A DNA stretch of 64,000 bases from Eremophila alpestris peregrina (GCA_009792885.1 WMCF01000012.1:14843183-14907182); one strand, 5' to 3'; shown: positions 1 to 14,442, counted from the stretch's first letter. Program-made: numbers and translations. Notes: generated by a model not told the origin, from the letters alone.

Positions 1-3000
1 GTAGATGTGCAGCAGTAGGAAAATGCCATCCAGGCTGTGGAAAGTGCCTAGATTTTACTTTATGTGGAATAATAGGATGTGGTGGATGCTATATGGCAGC
101 TTGGCTCAAAGCATTTATGTACCAGTTGTTTTTTTCTTTGGGAAGATGCTAACATTTACTAAACAACTAAACAATGAGGAAATGCTTCAGGTGTTGACAA
201 GACTAATGCTCATCTGGATCACTGTTCTCTCAGCAAGGAAGAGTGAATTCTCGTTTTGAAAATACAATTGGTACACATTGATATCTCATACATTGATATA
301 ATATAATTAATACCATACCATATAATATGATAGCTATTAATTAGTATATTTCCATCCAAAAAGCCTCGCTTGTCACAGCGCAAGTGCATCTCAAGCAAAA
401 GTGGTGCCACTAGCCATACAAGACTTTAGCCCTTGAGCTTGACACAATGGTGCTGAAATCAGGTATTTAGGTAAAGAACTGTGTTAAATGAGTCCTTTGC
501 AGTACTTCAGTTACAGCAAGAACGAAGCACTTGGACTGAAACCACACACAATCTTCCTCAACACTTGAGACTACACTCAGGTGTAGCCAGTCCCTGTGCA
601 ATTTGGAAGTGCTGTCAATCAGCATTTGTGCTGGTCCCACAATTAGAAGTTAGAAAACACAGAGCAGAATGAGGGTAAGCAGGATTAGCCTGTGTCTCCT
701 CATGAAACTGAGAAACCCGTGTGCCTACATGCTTTGAAATATGGGTGAACATTAATGAAATTATGCAGAGGAAGATTAATGCACAACTCTAGAAATGATG
801 TTGCCTTTGTACTCTTTTCCACAAAATCTTACTTATCTATTTTGTCACTGGAGGGCTTGGAGAAATATTCCAATATCTGGATATTTGCCTTAAGTAAAAA
901 TTGTCTTTTCTTATGGACTTTATTTTCTTTTATATAGTTCTATGATAAAATGCTTTACAATAATAAATACTACAAAACTGAGAAGTTAATAAATTAGATT
1001 TTTAAAATGGAACAAAAAGATAGAAATATTTACAAATTTGGTTGATTTATGTGGTAAGAAAGGAGCAAAGAATACAGGAGTACTCCAGAATGTCCATTCT
1101 TTAAAATGAAAGTCACTTTTTTATCTTTGCCCTGTGCAATATGAATCTTATGCAGGAGCCAAGTGGCTATCATTAGTCTGTCCTGAGGTTAATGATATAC
1201 TTCAGAAGACTTCCGCAGTTCTTGTCAACATGGAAGAGTTGAAAAGGGTTAATAATTCGGGTATTTTTAAAGTTCTATCAAAACCCCATAGGACTGATTA
1301 GTAAATTAATTGTCATTTGAAAGTTTCTTATGCTGCTTCCTGTAGCATAAAAGCCAAAAAAAAAGGCAAACCAATATTCTTTTTTTTTTTCATTTTTGTC
1401 TCTTATTTAGTCTATATGACTGAACATTAATAAGTTACTTGACAAATCAATGGTTTCTGACATTCTAAATAAAGATATTTGGTAATTTGATTCACTGTAG
1501 TCTGTTAAGTGCTTTAATTTGAGAGGGAAAAAAGAAAAATGTACATTAAGATCTAGAAAAATTACTTTGTACTTCTGACTGTGAATTGCAGTAGAAAATT
1601 ATTTTTATTTCTATAGAAAACATATTTTTAGGAGAATGTGTGCTTGAAATTGTACCATGCTATTCTGTTTTGTGAATATTTTGAGTATTTTTTCTGCACC
1701 TTTCTTTTATGTCTTTGGGGAGTTTTCCATGTTTTTGTCTTTCCATGTGTTTCTTTGACAACATACACTTCAGAAATTCTGTTTCCACTTTTGTTTTGTT
1801 TTGTTTTGCTTTGCTTTGCTTTGCTTTGTTTTATTTATTTGCCAAGCCTACTTTATGTGGTTTTATTTAGCAGTCATATTACCCATCTATATAACTAAAC
1901 ATGGGTTCTTGTCTCTGCTGATGGGCATGTGAGCTCCACACTGTCTATTAGTTTTCCTTATAGAAAGGGAAAACTGTTAGCTGAATTAAAAATTTAATTC
2001 CTAACCCTATTAGTGAAGTAACACTTCTGTTTCTGAAGACTGGCAGGTCCCAGATAAAAGGTTTCCTCTGCTTCCACCCTTATCTTAAAATGGGCAAGCA
2101 AATTTGGTGGAGAGCAGCTTATGCCATCTATATTCACATTATGCTTAGCTACCTAATTAAATCACCTTGCAGGCAAAACCCAAAGCTGCTGTTGGCAGAA
2201 TGACTTACTGTGTGAAAGGATTGTGCATTATCACTGTATCGTGTGACTGTAGCAAGTGAAAGCTTTTTCTGTCTTCAGTGGAGTAATAGCTTGAATCAGC
2301 TTTTGTTCCCTCCTACCTTCTTTTTTTGTATAGAGAAATTGTACATTTCATAATGCTTTGGAAAAAGGGTCCAGGTGTGCTGACAGCCTCCTAAACATGT
2401 CAGCTGTAAAGAGAATGGTGAACAGTTCTAAGTGTTTTGATAGCTGTTAATAGAAAATCCTTCTATTAAGTGTGGATGGACTTCTCTGGAAAATCCTACA
2501 GGGTTCCACTGGCACTGTCTTCTGCCACATGATGCTACTTGCAGACATTCTCATCTTAACTGCTAGAAGTTGTTGGGAAAATTCTTACTTCATTGGCTTG
2601 TCAATGTGTAGACTTTATTAACTAAGAGCTGTGGTGGCTTTGCATGAGTGGGTTGATTTTTGCCTTCCTAATTTAGCAGAAAGCCTGGGCAACATTATAA
2701 AGTATTTTCCTTCTGCAGATCACAAAGCATTTTCCAAAATGAGTAATTATTTAGGCATCAACCTAAGTAAAATGATTACAGCATGTACACAAATCAGGTA
2801 ACCTGAACAAACAGAAAAAAGGTACTTGATTAACATTGTTCTATGCAAAAAACCAAACCAAATCAAATGGCATCAAAATACCCCAAGAAACTCAAACTTC
2901 CTGACTGAATCTCTTTTTCTGCTGACTTATTCGGATGTTTTATAGTTGCCAAACTTTCTTAATTTTTAGGTGTTGTTAATAAGTATGCTTGGGAGGATGG

Positions 3001-3084
3001 AGGGACAAAATGAAAAGACATACTAAAAAAACGAAAATGGAGGACCTAGATCAGCATTGGAATTCTTAACTGTGACATATTTAC
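1..3084. other. AT-rich intergenic sequence, no gene recognised
   Basis: Only short chance ORFs and the TTTTG-type microsatellite at 1789-1840 are visible. I see no exon with convincing splice signals and protein similarity. Confidence 0.6.
1789..1840. repeat. TTTTG/TTTGC pentanucleotide microsatellite
   Basis: Consecutive TTTTG units grade into CTTTG units and back, a mixed pentanucleotide tandem of about 50 bp. Confidence 0.8.
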
Positions 3085-3252
3085 AGCTCCCCAGAAAAGT
3101 GGTCACAGCAGCAGCCTGACAGAGCTCAAGAAGCATTTGAACTGCACTCTCAGGCACGTGGTGTGACCATTGGGGATGGTTCTGTAAAGGGCCAGAAGCT
3201 GGATTTGGTGACCACTGTGGGTGCCTTCCAACTCAGCATATTCTGTGATACC
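3085..3252 (+). mobile_element. CR1 LINE 3' end fragment, plus strand
   Basis: The sequence follows the CR1 3' tail: an AAGTGGTCACAGCA motif, CTGACAGAG, CTCTCAGGCAC-TGGTGTGAC, then CTTCCAACTCAGCATATTCTGTGAT. It is about 170 bp. The same motif string recurs in the intronic copy at 61.7-61.9 kb, so the two belong to the same or closely related subfamilies. Confidence 0.88.
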
Positions 3253-5864
3253 TGGCATGACTGTAATTCTCTGGATATTGTTATACAATTCACAAGTTAC
3301 TTCTGACTATAAGCAGTTTTGCTGCAGAAAACATAGTTATTGATATATCATTATTTGTATTTGTCTCATTTATTCCTTGGACTTCAAGACAGATACATTA
3401 TAGAAATAAGGTGGCACTTTGTTTGGAATCAGTACCTGAAGTAACTTAAGAACAAGGTTTGCCAGTATCTTCCTTAAGGGGTTAGCAAGGGGATGAGAAA
3501 TGGACAGGAGGTAAGCAAAGTTCCCAGCTTTTTGCTGTCATTAAGACAATTCTCTACTTTCCTATATAAAAGAACCCTGTCTTTTCCCTTCTTTGCAATT
3601 TTCCGTTGCCCATACTTGTAATTTTCAGTTCTTTCGCTGCCGAATAGGCTTGAGGGGAAAGCCCAGGAAGCCAGAATAGAAGTTAATATAAATGTGTAAT
3701 TATGAATTGTCTCTATAAATTCCATAGTAAATACTGCAAACATAACATAAAGTGTTCAAGGTATTAGCAGGTTACACTGGAGTTACCTGTACCTTTCTGA
3801 AATAGGTTTTTTTATTGTGTTCTGCTTTTTGTCTCCTTTAATTTTTTTAATTCAAAAGAAGAACATAAGTATCCTCAGTTCGTAAAAATCTTCTGGTTTG
3901 CATTTTAAAAATAATAATCTTTCTTTACTTTGTTTTTGTTTTGCAGTTTTTGATTTTGCACCAGCCAGGTCTTGGTTAATTTACAGGCTATTTTCAGGTG
4001 ATCAGCTGCTGTCACCATCAGTTGTCTGTGTAGCTCAGAGTGTGAGTGCTTGCCAAGATCAGACACCTGTGTACTGTTCTCTGCAAAGTAAACTTTCCAT
4101 TTGGATTTAGTATTTTCTGCAGTGAGAAGTATCAGCCATCTTCTTGTTTTCTTCAAAAATAAGAACTAGATTCTGAAGATGGATAGTGTTTGAAGTTCCG
4201 GTTTTCTTCTACAGAATTTGGGAAAAAAAGACGAGTTAGGAGGAAAGGTTTACAGAGTTGCTTCTGATTTAGTATCACTGCTATTCCTACCACTAACATG
4301 GACAGAGTAGTACGTGCTCCAGAGTTGATGCAGTTTAAGGGTCCAGCTTCAGAGTTTGGTTTAAGTATTATGCTGACACAATCTGTGAGTGAGGGGGCTT
4401 TGTGCCCTTCCCAAGTGAAGAAAGGCATGGGACTCTTGCAAGAAGTGAGTAGAATGCTGACCAGGCACTCTCAGTAAGATTTAAAAAGCACTGCTGTTTT
4501 TCTCCCAGGGCTGAAGTAAAGGTGCTGAAGGCAGTACAAAGTGTTTGCCTGCATTCCACAGAGCCTTGGACATGTCACTCGCTCCTAATGGACCTGAGCT
4601 CCAATTTCCACGCTTCTTCAATCTGAAGTGCCATGGTCTGTGCTGTTTTCTGGTGCAAATGGAGAGAGAAGGAAACAGCTGGTGCCTGGGCAGAGAGGGA
4701 GCACTTTTACTTGGGTTTGCCATCACACCCCATGTGTGTATGGAATCCTGGCACTGAAACATGAGTCCATAGCAAAGCAGTGCAAATTCTTCCAGTAGCT
4801 AGAGTAAGACTCAAGAGGTCTGGGGAAATTCTGTGTTAATCTATATATTTTACATGTCTGTATTTACAGTAATAACCCTCCTCCTACCTTGTTGTTTCTG
4901 ATCAGTCCCTCAGAGTAGAGGATGTGCTAGTCCTTTCTTACATAGATTATTATTTCCATTGAAGATCTGGCTAACATTTTCTCACTCAGCCTTGTATTCC
5001 TTGCTGTCATTTTAACAGCCTCACTGTTCTGATGCTTGGTCATTTCTTTTGCACTATTTCAGTAAGATCAGGCACCCCTAGATAATCTCGTTGTATCAAA
5101 CAGCTTCCCAGAAATTTACCAACACTGCTAGTTTTCCAGAATGCAAATGTGACAGTGGTATGACACAGAGTCAAAAGTAGTAGCTAACCATGCAGACTTG
5201 GGCAACTACCCCAATAAACAAAAGAGAAAAAGAGAAACATCAGAAGGCCAAATAGGGAATGGAAAATAGCATTTTACATATGAATGACCTTTTACCTGAA
5301 GCTTTGCTGTTTAGGATCTTTTTGCTTTGAATAATCCTGTAGTTCTGTTTTCTGTGATTTAGTTTTCATCATAAGTGAAGCAAAAATAAAATGAGAATTA
5401 AAAATAAGGTTGACATTTTTTTCAGGATTCTTTCCTATTTAAAATTTATCAATTACCTAAGTAATTGCTACTGTTGTCATTACAATAATGGGGAAAAGAA
5501 ACACAGTATTGTAGTTATTACTAAATAATAAATTATTTTGCTTTTCCTTTTTCCCTTCTTTTTCCAAACAATTTTAGAGGCCTGTAGCAATTAACGTCAG
5601 CTAGATAGGTGATAGTGTGATTTCACAGTACATCACAAAGGCTTTTCCCACTGAATATCCCAAATGGGAGGGACAAAGCAAGAAGCACAAAACTGATTCC
5701 ATTTGTTGTGTGGAAGAAGGTTCTGGTTTGAGATTCAAATATTTTGAAAGTGGGGGGAGAAAAATGTTCCAAAGCATTTGTAGTTTTGTGAGAAAAGTAC
5801 TGAACGCAAGCCAACACAAACTTGTGGTCTCAGCTGAGTTTCTAGAAAACTCTAGCCTTCGCTG

Positions 5865-5917
5865 CAAATTCATCAGGAGCCAAATTCATCAGTTACCAAA
5901 TTATGTAATTTGGTAAC
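5865..5917. repeat. 16-bp duplication abutting a perfect 12-bp-arm inverted repeat
   Basis: CAAATTCATCAG occurs at 5865-5876 and again at 5881-5892, spaced 16 bp apart. The second copy's last base begins a perfect inverted repeat at 5892-5917. Its arms are GTTACCAAATTA and TAATTTGGTAAC, separated by TG. No mobile element is recognised there. Confidence 0.85.
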
Positions 5918-6201
5918 ATTGTCAGCTCATACTAGGAGGCCCTTCATACTGAGCTACAGAAGACACTGTTTTATGTCCCACACCAAATGGGTGCATTAAT
6001 CCTTGCTCAGGGTCATAAAATGAATACAGGCACTGCTATCACATCCACACTGAGCAAATACCAACCCTAATGGTGAACTTTGGGGAGAAAGTCTATGTTG
6101 ATATCCAAGAATCAGAGTAGGTTCCTCAGACCAGGCATGTTTTCTTGACTTTGATGTCTGTCTGTAATGCCCAAATGTAATTCTAATAGCTTGTGTTTAA
6201 G

Positions 6202-6229
6202 ATATATGCATATATATATATATATATAT
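6202..6229. repeat. TA dinucleotide microsatellite
   Basis: An alternating TA tract of about 28 bp, interrupted once by GC. Confidence 0.85.
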
Positions 6230-7445
6230 TGCCCTTCAAATCTTTGACATTTCTAGATTGCAATTTTCAGAAAAGTAAAAGGCAATTAGGTCTTAAAATG
6301 TTATAAAAATCCACTAGTGTCTTAGCCTTAATGTATAAAACCACCTATGTACCAGCTACATAAACTGAGGTTAAAGCTGTGATTGGTTGGCATTCCCCAG
6401 GAAGACCAGGATTTGAACTTTAAGGCTTTGGAAAGCCACAAGTATATAGTCAATATGATATTATCTTGGGAACTTGGGTGTACTCAATAGAAGCAGAAAT
6501 TCAGCTTCTTTGAATATTAAGTTTCTATTTTAAGAATAGAGGGTGTCTTATGTACTCTGTTCTTTGAGGTCCTTTAGTGCCATAAGAGTGTAACAAGCTT
6601 TAAGAGATAACACAATAGACCAAGTTCCTGAGTGAAATAGGTTCACTGAATTTTAAATAAACCTTTTAGAGAGGCTGGATTATTATTCCATGCAGATTCT
6701 CTGCATTTTGTTCAATATTTACATTTCTTAAAACCCAGGATGGTCTTCTCGGGTTAGCTTCAGAGCTGCAGATAGCAGCAAGACTGAAAATCCATAGCCA
6801 CGTTTACAGTTATGTCCCCAAATAGAGAAGATAATAAGCTTGCAGTCAGATCTTCAAGATACTATATGTTTAAAGAAGCAGCAGTGTGATGTAGATATGC
6901 AAAACATGAAAATAAATATTGACAAGTTCCTTGATAAATAAATACTGACAAATTTCAAACTTATGATATACATGTAGATGTGAGAAAAACATTATGAGCC
7001 AGGAATACATTTATTAACTTACAAAATCACTAAAAAAATCTTCATACTTTGAGAGGCAGACTGCCTTCTTCATCCTGTTTCTAATTTAATTTTTTATTGC
7101 AACTTCTCTAAGGATGAAAAGGATTTCAACCCAAACATGCTATCACATCCTGGGTAACAAAGTTCTTCTGCAGGGCCCCCACATATCTTTCCTTGTGCCA
7201 ATAAAAACTGTAATGAAAAACCCCTGAAATGTAATGAAGGCCGGATCTGTACAGGCTACATCACTGTACTAAGACTTCCTTTCTATTCTGGCTATTTCTT
7301 TTCTAAGTCTTTAAGTTATTGTCTGCCTCAATAAGTGAAGTTACTATCTTTTAAATGAATTTGTAATGATGTTAGATGTGGTCATCAAAAGAACTGTGAA
7401 TTCCTATGTGACAAAACGTCAGCATCTTAGACTTGTATACAGAGT

Positions 7446-8250
7446 CTACAGAATGGCTTGGGTTGGAAGGGATCTTAAACATCATCTAGTCCCAGTTCTC
7501 ATCCTGTGGGCAGGGACACCTTCCAGTAGTTTGCTCAGAGCCTCATCCAACCTGTCCTTAAGAGCTGCCAGGGATAGGGCATCCACAACTTACCTGGGCA
7601 GCCTGTGCCAGTGCCTCACCACCCTCACAGTAAACACTTTCTTCCTAATACCTAATTGAAGTTTGAAGCCATTCTTCCTCATTCTGTCACTATCTGCTCT
7701 TATAAATAGTGTGTTTACATCTTTCTTGTGGGCTCCTTTCAGATACTGGAAGGCCCCAGTAGGTCATTCTGAAGTCTTTTCTTTTCCAGGCTGAATCACT
7801 CCAGTTCTCTCAGCCTCCCCTCACAGCAGAGCTGCTCCATCCCTCTAATAATTTTGGTGGCCTCATCTGGACTCACACTAACAGGTCCATGTCCTTCCTG
7901 TGCTGGGGACCCTAGATCTGGATGCAGCACTGCAGGAGGGGTCTCAGCAGAGCAGAGCACTGGAGCAGAACCCTCTCCCTTGCAGTGGCCCGGCTGCTTT
8001 GGATGCAGCCCAGAACAACATTGGTTTTCTGGGCTCCAGGCACACATTCCTGGGATATGTTGAGCATCTGCTCCGTCAGCACCCTCAAGTCCTTCTCAGC
8101 AGGTCTGCTCCCAATTTCAAATCATCCCCCAGGCTGTGCTGATACCAGGGGTTGCCCTGACCCAGGTGCAGCACTTTGCACTTGATCTTGGTAAACCTCA
8201 TGATATACCCATTCACCCTCTTCAGCAGGTCCCTCTGGAAGGATATGTCA
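7446..8250 (-). mobile_element. CR1 LINE 3' fragment, minus strand
   Basis: The plus strand begins with the reverse complement of a CR1 3' end (GGTTGGAAGGGATCTTAAA near 7460) and continues into the reverse complement of the ORF2 C-terminus. In the minus frame, segments such as CSAETPPAVLHPDLGSP and an RRLRELE-like end correspond to the tail of CR1 reverse transcriptase. The element is about 0.8 kb, 5'-truncated and non-coding. Boundaries are approximate. Confidence 0.88.
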
Positions 8251-11200
8251 GAATTTTCTCTGTCCCTGAACAGGCATTTTGCTTTTTCATTCTTGTGAAA
8301 TTTATTTATGTTTCTCTGTGCTGTTTCTCACTTGACCTGTACTTCTCTACCTTCTGCTTGTACAGTCCCATGCACTCCTATCCCTTGAAAACATTAGGTC
8401 TGCTTAGTATTTAGAAAGTGCACTGCTATGTCCTGTAGATACAAGACCTTCAGAAACACATAATGATAAATCACAGAAAAATACCCAGACTTTTATTATT
8501 AGACCAAAGACATCTTTAATGTTTAATGCTGTAGCAGAAAAATTACAGAGGAAGAGGAAAAAGGCTGTAAAGTATCTGCCATAGAAACATGGCAAAGACT
8601 GTACATTAGGTTAACTTACTATTACTTACTAGATTTCCCAAACAAAACTTAGTTGTAGATTTGTTGGAAGGCTCTAATAAATGCTTCTTTTCCGTGCTGT
8701 GTGATTAAATACACAAGTGTGCTGTGCTGAGACGTAAATATGCCTTGAGGCTGTCAGAAAGCAGCAAGCAGTGCTCCCATGAGGGAATCTGAGCTGGGAG
8801 CAGATGGTGACTCCAACACAGACCTTCCTTGCAATGGCAGGCACAGTTCTTCAGGGCTGGACCACAGCAGGCAGCAAATATTGATGACAGGGTCTCTCAA
8901 CAGCTCAGGCACGGCAAGGAGATGAACAAAGGCCCAAGTACAATCAGTGGCTCCTAGATGTAGCACAGCACAAACCTTAAATAGCAGCTTTGATCTTGGT
9001 GTACTGCTAACTTCAACTCCTGACAGGTAGTGAGACTTTGTGATAAGCTTACGAGTGTTGGTAGATGAGAGATTTATCATGTGAATATTTCCAAGGCCTG
9101 TAAAGATGGATGTAGCACATCTACACAGCAGTCCCTTCTGCCCTGCCATTTTGCAGTCTGAGAAACACAAGCACACTCATTTCATTGTTCCACTCAAGGT
9201 CCCTAAAGCTTGTTGTCATATCACATGTAAAAGTTGAGTCACTGTAACAATCCATATAGAGAGATTATGAGAAAATATTTTTTTGGTTAGAACAGCCCAC
9301 AACATGCCTGAGAAAACATGTTATAGAGGCTTGCTTCAAATATCAAGCCAAAAAAAGGAAGAGGCAGCATACATCAGCTTGTGATGCAACAAGATCAAAT
9401 GATCAGTGTGAGATGGCCTTAAGAACAGCTGAAAGAAACAATGAAAGCTGTGGCAAAAGGCTGAAGGACTCTGGTGGGTAAGGCTCCAGTCTCCGAGCAC
9501 TCCAATGGCTTTCAGAGAAGCTACAAAATTATATTTGGTCAGTTGGAAATATCAGGTCAGTACAGGGGTTTGGCAGCATCCTCCTGCAACTCCATTGCCA
9601 TGAAGCATCCAAACTAAGCCTCTGTCAATTGCTTTCATGTAACTAATACTGAAGATCATTGCAAACAATTATGTCTTATTTTATGGGCTCTGATTACATT
9701 TTATTTTAAATCACCGTTGTATTTATTTAATAAAAGATGAATCAAATAAAGTTTAAAAATGTACATTTAATATTCCATCTAGCAAATGCTTTATATCTTC
9801 CCATCCAATCACTTTACAGTCTTTTCTTATTATGCAGATTTAATATTCTTTTCTATAGATAGAGGAGGTGCTTTTAATCTAAAATTAGCAATTAGTTGGC
9901 CATTAGCCAGGCACAGCACATTTGCCTGGTAAAATGTCTGAGAAATGTGGTCTGCAATGAGATGAAGTCTCTCCTTTTAATACAAAAAGAACATTAAAAA
10001 CTGGATGAGAGCTGACAGGCCATGCATGATCAAGAAACTTGAGCTGTCCAAAGAAAAACCCCAAATTTCAGTCACCTTAAGAGACGGTACAAAGAGACAG
10101 ACAAAATTTGTGGCAGTGTCCTTCACTTCAGGTTTGTAAAAGCCAGGGATAACCAGCAATAACCAAGAACGTGAGCGAGCATTTTGTGAGTTTATTTGCT
10201 GCTTCTTGTTCCACTGGCTGAGCTGTAAAGACAAACTTTGGCCAAATGTTCCTTTTTTTGGATACCGCAAAACACACCAGTATCCTATTAAAAGAAATTG
10301 CCTTTTCAGATCTTTTTCTAGGTTTTTTATTTCTTTTTTTTTTCTTATTTTGAGAGTGCAATGCTATGTATAGCTTTTCTGTTCTCTCTTGTTTCCTACT
10401 GAAGATTAGACATAGAGCCAAGACTCTAAAAAGCCTAAACCAAGTTCCAATGTCCAATGAGACTTTTAAACTACTGAGTCAGATTCTGTTTTGTTTTCCG
10501 CTTCAGTGTTCATGTTGTATTTATCTTCATGGCCCAGGCTTATATCACTGGCTTGTAAGGAAAGATCTGATGTTGAAGTATTATGGCCAATGCCATGTCC
10601 CCATGCAGTCTTGTTAATGGTTGCTTATGCAGCCATTATTATTTGAGTGGGTGCTCTTCTGTCAAATGGGAGGTATCTTCTGAACTACTGAAACATGGAA
10701 CTCTTGGCCAAGTGTCAGGGCAAGTAGGGATGAATTTCACAATTTTGTGCTTCCTGATTCTTGATTATGTGTGGAGAGATGAAAATTTTGTTAGCTATAT
10801 GTACCCTGCAGTCAGTATCCCTGCAGTCTCTGCTGATCTCTACTAATTTATGTGGTATGCTCCTTGTGAAAAAAATTCATGAAAAGGAATGAAAAACTTG
10901 TAGATTATCCCTTATGTTTAAACCATTAAAAATTCTTTATGTTTAATCTAGTCTGACCAAACAAAGCGCTTTTAGGTGTCCTTTATCTGGCTTTACTTTA
11001 TGTGAAAAACTGGTAAAGAGGAAGACTTAATGAGTACACATAATATGTTATCTTCTAAAACTGTACTGTAATCAGCATATTGAACATCATTATTTCCCAT
11101 TTGGGAATTGCAACCTTCCACAGTAGCACTGATCCTCTGCTTCTTGCATATTTCATGGGGTTGTGGTTTGTGATTGCTTTGCAATCTGAGCTAATACTTT

Positions 11201-14200
11201 TGTGGTATATCCAGCTCAGGGAAACAAAGACAGAGTTTCTGCTTTAGTATGTTGTTTTTCTACTAAAAGCAATTTTAATTTTTTTTTATTATTCAGAAAA
11301 GTTTTGATTTGACTGATAAACTTAGGTCCAGCCTTAATAAAAACATATTAATGTATAAAAATAAGTTCTTTGTTTAAGTAGTATGGTTTGTTGTTGACAT
11401 AGGCATATTTCAGGAGGCGTTTACATTTTGGGGATGAGTACTGTAATTTCTTTGATCCATTACATGGATTAAGGTATAGCTAGCTTAAACCATGATGTGA
11501 AACTGCTTTGCTTTCCCTCTTTGATGCATTCCAGGGAGAAAGAGAAGACTCTTCTAGTACTTCATTTTCCCCCATTTAAATTTTAGAGCCAAATTTACTG
11601 TTGGCTTCAGAATTTAAATGAAATCTTTTATATGTTGTTTTTCAAAGCAGGAGCTGTTTTGGTTTGAAGGCACAGAGTTTGAAAGTGAACAGAGAAACAT
11701 TGCAAATCAAGGCCAAGGGATTTTAATGAAAAAAATCCATGTCTTTAAAACTTCACTTACATTTTGCATCAGATTTGTCTCAGTGAAGATTCTCTCTTAA
11801 TGTCTTGGTTAGTCAATGGGAAATTCAGTCTGAACAGACTGAGCTTCAGAAAATGCCCAAGGTTACTGAAATGTCACAAATCAGTTAAGTTTCTGTTAGA
11901 GCACAACTGTCTTTATTTTGCATTAAAAAGTTAAGTACATTGTCCTTAAAATGCACATTCTATACGTAGATAATACACACCATTCTCTTTCAAAAGTAGC
12001 TTTTTCCTGAAGGGCTAATGGGTAATCTCAGTTTTATCCTAAATTTGAAAAGAACTGTGCTTTTTACAAGAGAAAAAAGAATTTCATAATTCATAATTTT
12101 TGACTGTAGCAGAAAGAGGGATTTTTAAGGTAAGAGGTATGTCAAGCTATAGACTTGCCCAAGATATCACACAGCTGTGACTTGGTCTCATTTATGCTTT
12201 CAGCTGTGGACTGTTAGAACTGAGGCAGCTGCAGCAAGTACCACACTTCTTTATTTGGAAGTTGTATACCAGAGTTGTGCTGTGCCTTAGGGATCGAGGC
12301 AAAAGGCACTGGAGACTGCAGGTGGGGATGTGAGGGGAGAGGCGACCAGAAGAGTGGAGAAAGTTCTGGAGAGTAGATGAGTGGTTATCCCTCCTCACCA
12401 AGCATTTCACTGTCACTGATTCTTAAGGAGAGGGATACCTATGTCTTGTTTACTCCTGATAGTCTCCTATCAGCTTGAAGCGCACTGCAAATTTTCCCTA
12501 TTTGCTGGGTAGTTGCTGATGGCTTCACATGTAAAGATTTTTAGACCTACTGTGCCTGAGCTTATACATGGAAAATACCTTTTAGAATGTTACCTTTGCA
12601 TTTCATTTTGTACAGGAAATTCCAGGCATTAAAGCATTATCTTTTTCATGCGAGCTTAGGCTGAAAAAATTGTAGGGAAAACGTCAGATTAGAACTTCTG
12701 TTCCACCAATTTCCCAAGATAGCAGAATAATGAAGGTTTATTTTAGTCAAAACATGTGCAGCTTCCTATGCATGTAATCACAGGAGTTGCACAGCAGAAA
12801 TTTTAAATTCTTACAATATTTATTATTCAACTGCTGCTTTTCAGGGTAAGTTTGATTGAGAAATAAGTTCTAGGCCTCTTCCTGTTTTGTCCTTTGCTCC
12901 ATAAAAGAAGGAAAAGTAAGTGAAACCAAGGATGAAATATCAAAACAGTTAAAAGAAGTAAGACAAACCAGGGTGTAGTGAGAATTAAAAATTATTTCTT
13001 ACCCAAAGTCTATGTGTCTGTAGTCAAAACAATCTTCTGCATGCTGCTGAAAGATGTATAAAAATTTCCTATTTTAACTAGCTTTTAATGCATTGACAAG
13101 TTCTGCTGTGTCATCCTTTGAGTTTAATGCAAGCTGCCTTGTCAGATTTTTACTGGAGTGGGGATTATCTGTAGAAAATTGTATCTTATGGGATACAGCA
13201 GTGAAGACAAAATTGAATATGTACAATTTTTCTAGTATCAGTTGATTAAACCTACATTTAGTATTTTTCATGTATTTTAAAGCCAAGCATTTGTTGAAGA
13301 TTCTGTATGATAAATGTATAAGCAAAAACCTATATGGGGCATGTTGTAGAGAGCATTTTTAATTTTAAATATCTCTATTAGGGGAATAAATCAGAATATC
13401 CTTCTGAGGTGATAACTCGATCTCTCTCTCTAGTTTGACATTACTACTTTACTGTCAAGTCACCAGTGATATTTATGAACTGATTATTTAATATTGCATT
13501 TCATTGGTCTTTTGTGGAAAACACTGAGCTAGAATCACATTGTATATGCATATGTGTATATGTATATCCTGAGTGTTTGTCATCTACATGGGATTGAGGT
13601 CTGAGTACCTCCAGCTTGTGAGGTTAACTGCTCCAGAGAAAACGCATGAAGATGCTTTAATGGGAGTTTGCAACAGAGATAGAAGGGCAGAGTCTCAACA
13701 GAGGGAGACAACTGTTTGATTTTTTACTCCACTTCAATAAATTTGGTGGTGATTGAAATAGAGCAAAGGTTTTGCCTCACTCTAAAACGTGGAAGTGCTC
13801 AAATGTCATCCATGTATTCTTCCATCCTGTGAAACATATTTGCTTTTCAAACCAATAAACAAATAAGGTTTCTGGCTGGTTTCAATTCATAGTTTTGTCT
13901 TTGGAGCTGAGGCTCTCTCAGCTTCTTGACAACTGTAGAATGCCTTTGATAATCAGAAAGATGCTGTCATTGTGGGCTCTCTCCCACACCTATTAGTTAC
14001 ATGCTATATTGCTAGCTTGTTATTTTTGGTGGAATGTGCACTTCCTTTCTCCACCCGTCTCTATTTTTTAAAATCCTTGTGTGGGTAATTGCTGAAAGTG
14101 AGCTTCCAGGTTTCATTGTTGGCAGGTGTTAATTCTTCACTGCATGAGCAAGTGGACATTATTAAAAAGTCCAGAATTTAGCAACTCTGTTGCCAGAATT

Positions 14201-14416
14201 CAGGAGCTGATCGGTGCTATTAAAAGCCACAGGATCTGTTGTGATATGAGAACATTTTCTGGGTTATTGTGGGCAAAAAGAAGGGACAGTGATCAGAGGC
14301 ATGTGACTGCATAAAGGATGAACAAAGAAAACGATTTCCTTGGTCTGTGTGGTATTAACATTCTATCTGCAAAACCCATTGCTACAGAGAGCATGGAGCA
14401 CATGTTGACTTCTTTA

Positions 14417-14442
14417 CCCCTCCCCCCTGCTCCCCTGCTCCC
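14417..14442 (-). other. G-quadruplex motif, minus strand
   Basis: On the plus strand, four C runs (C4, C6, C4, C3) are separated by T, TGCT and TGCT. The minus strand therefore satisfies the four-G-run rule. Confidence 0.7.

Larger units (their letters stand above)
3253..7445. other. Intergenic sequence between CR1 copies
   Basis: Contains the palindrome/duplication at 5865-5917 and the TA microsatellite near 6.2 kb. Overlapping ORFs on both strands at about 3.9-4.8 kb and 5.6-5.9 kb are short and match no known protein. Confidence 0.55.

Noticed and set aside
8754..9176. 140-codon minus-strand ORF
   Set aside because: No recognisable domain, no splice context, and composition like the surroundings. 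It could be an unrecognised old repeat, but a gene call is not supported.
10128..10457. 109-codon minus-strand ORF
   Set aside because: Lys-rich low-complexity product from a T-rich tract, with no domain.
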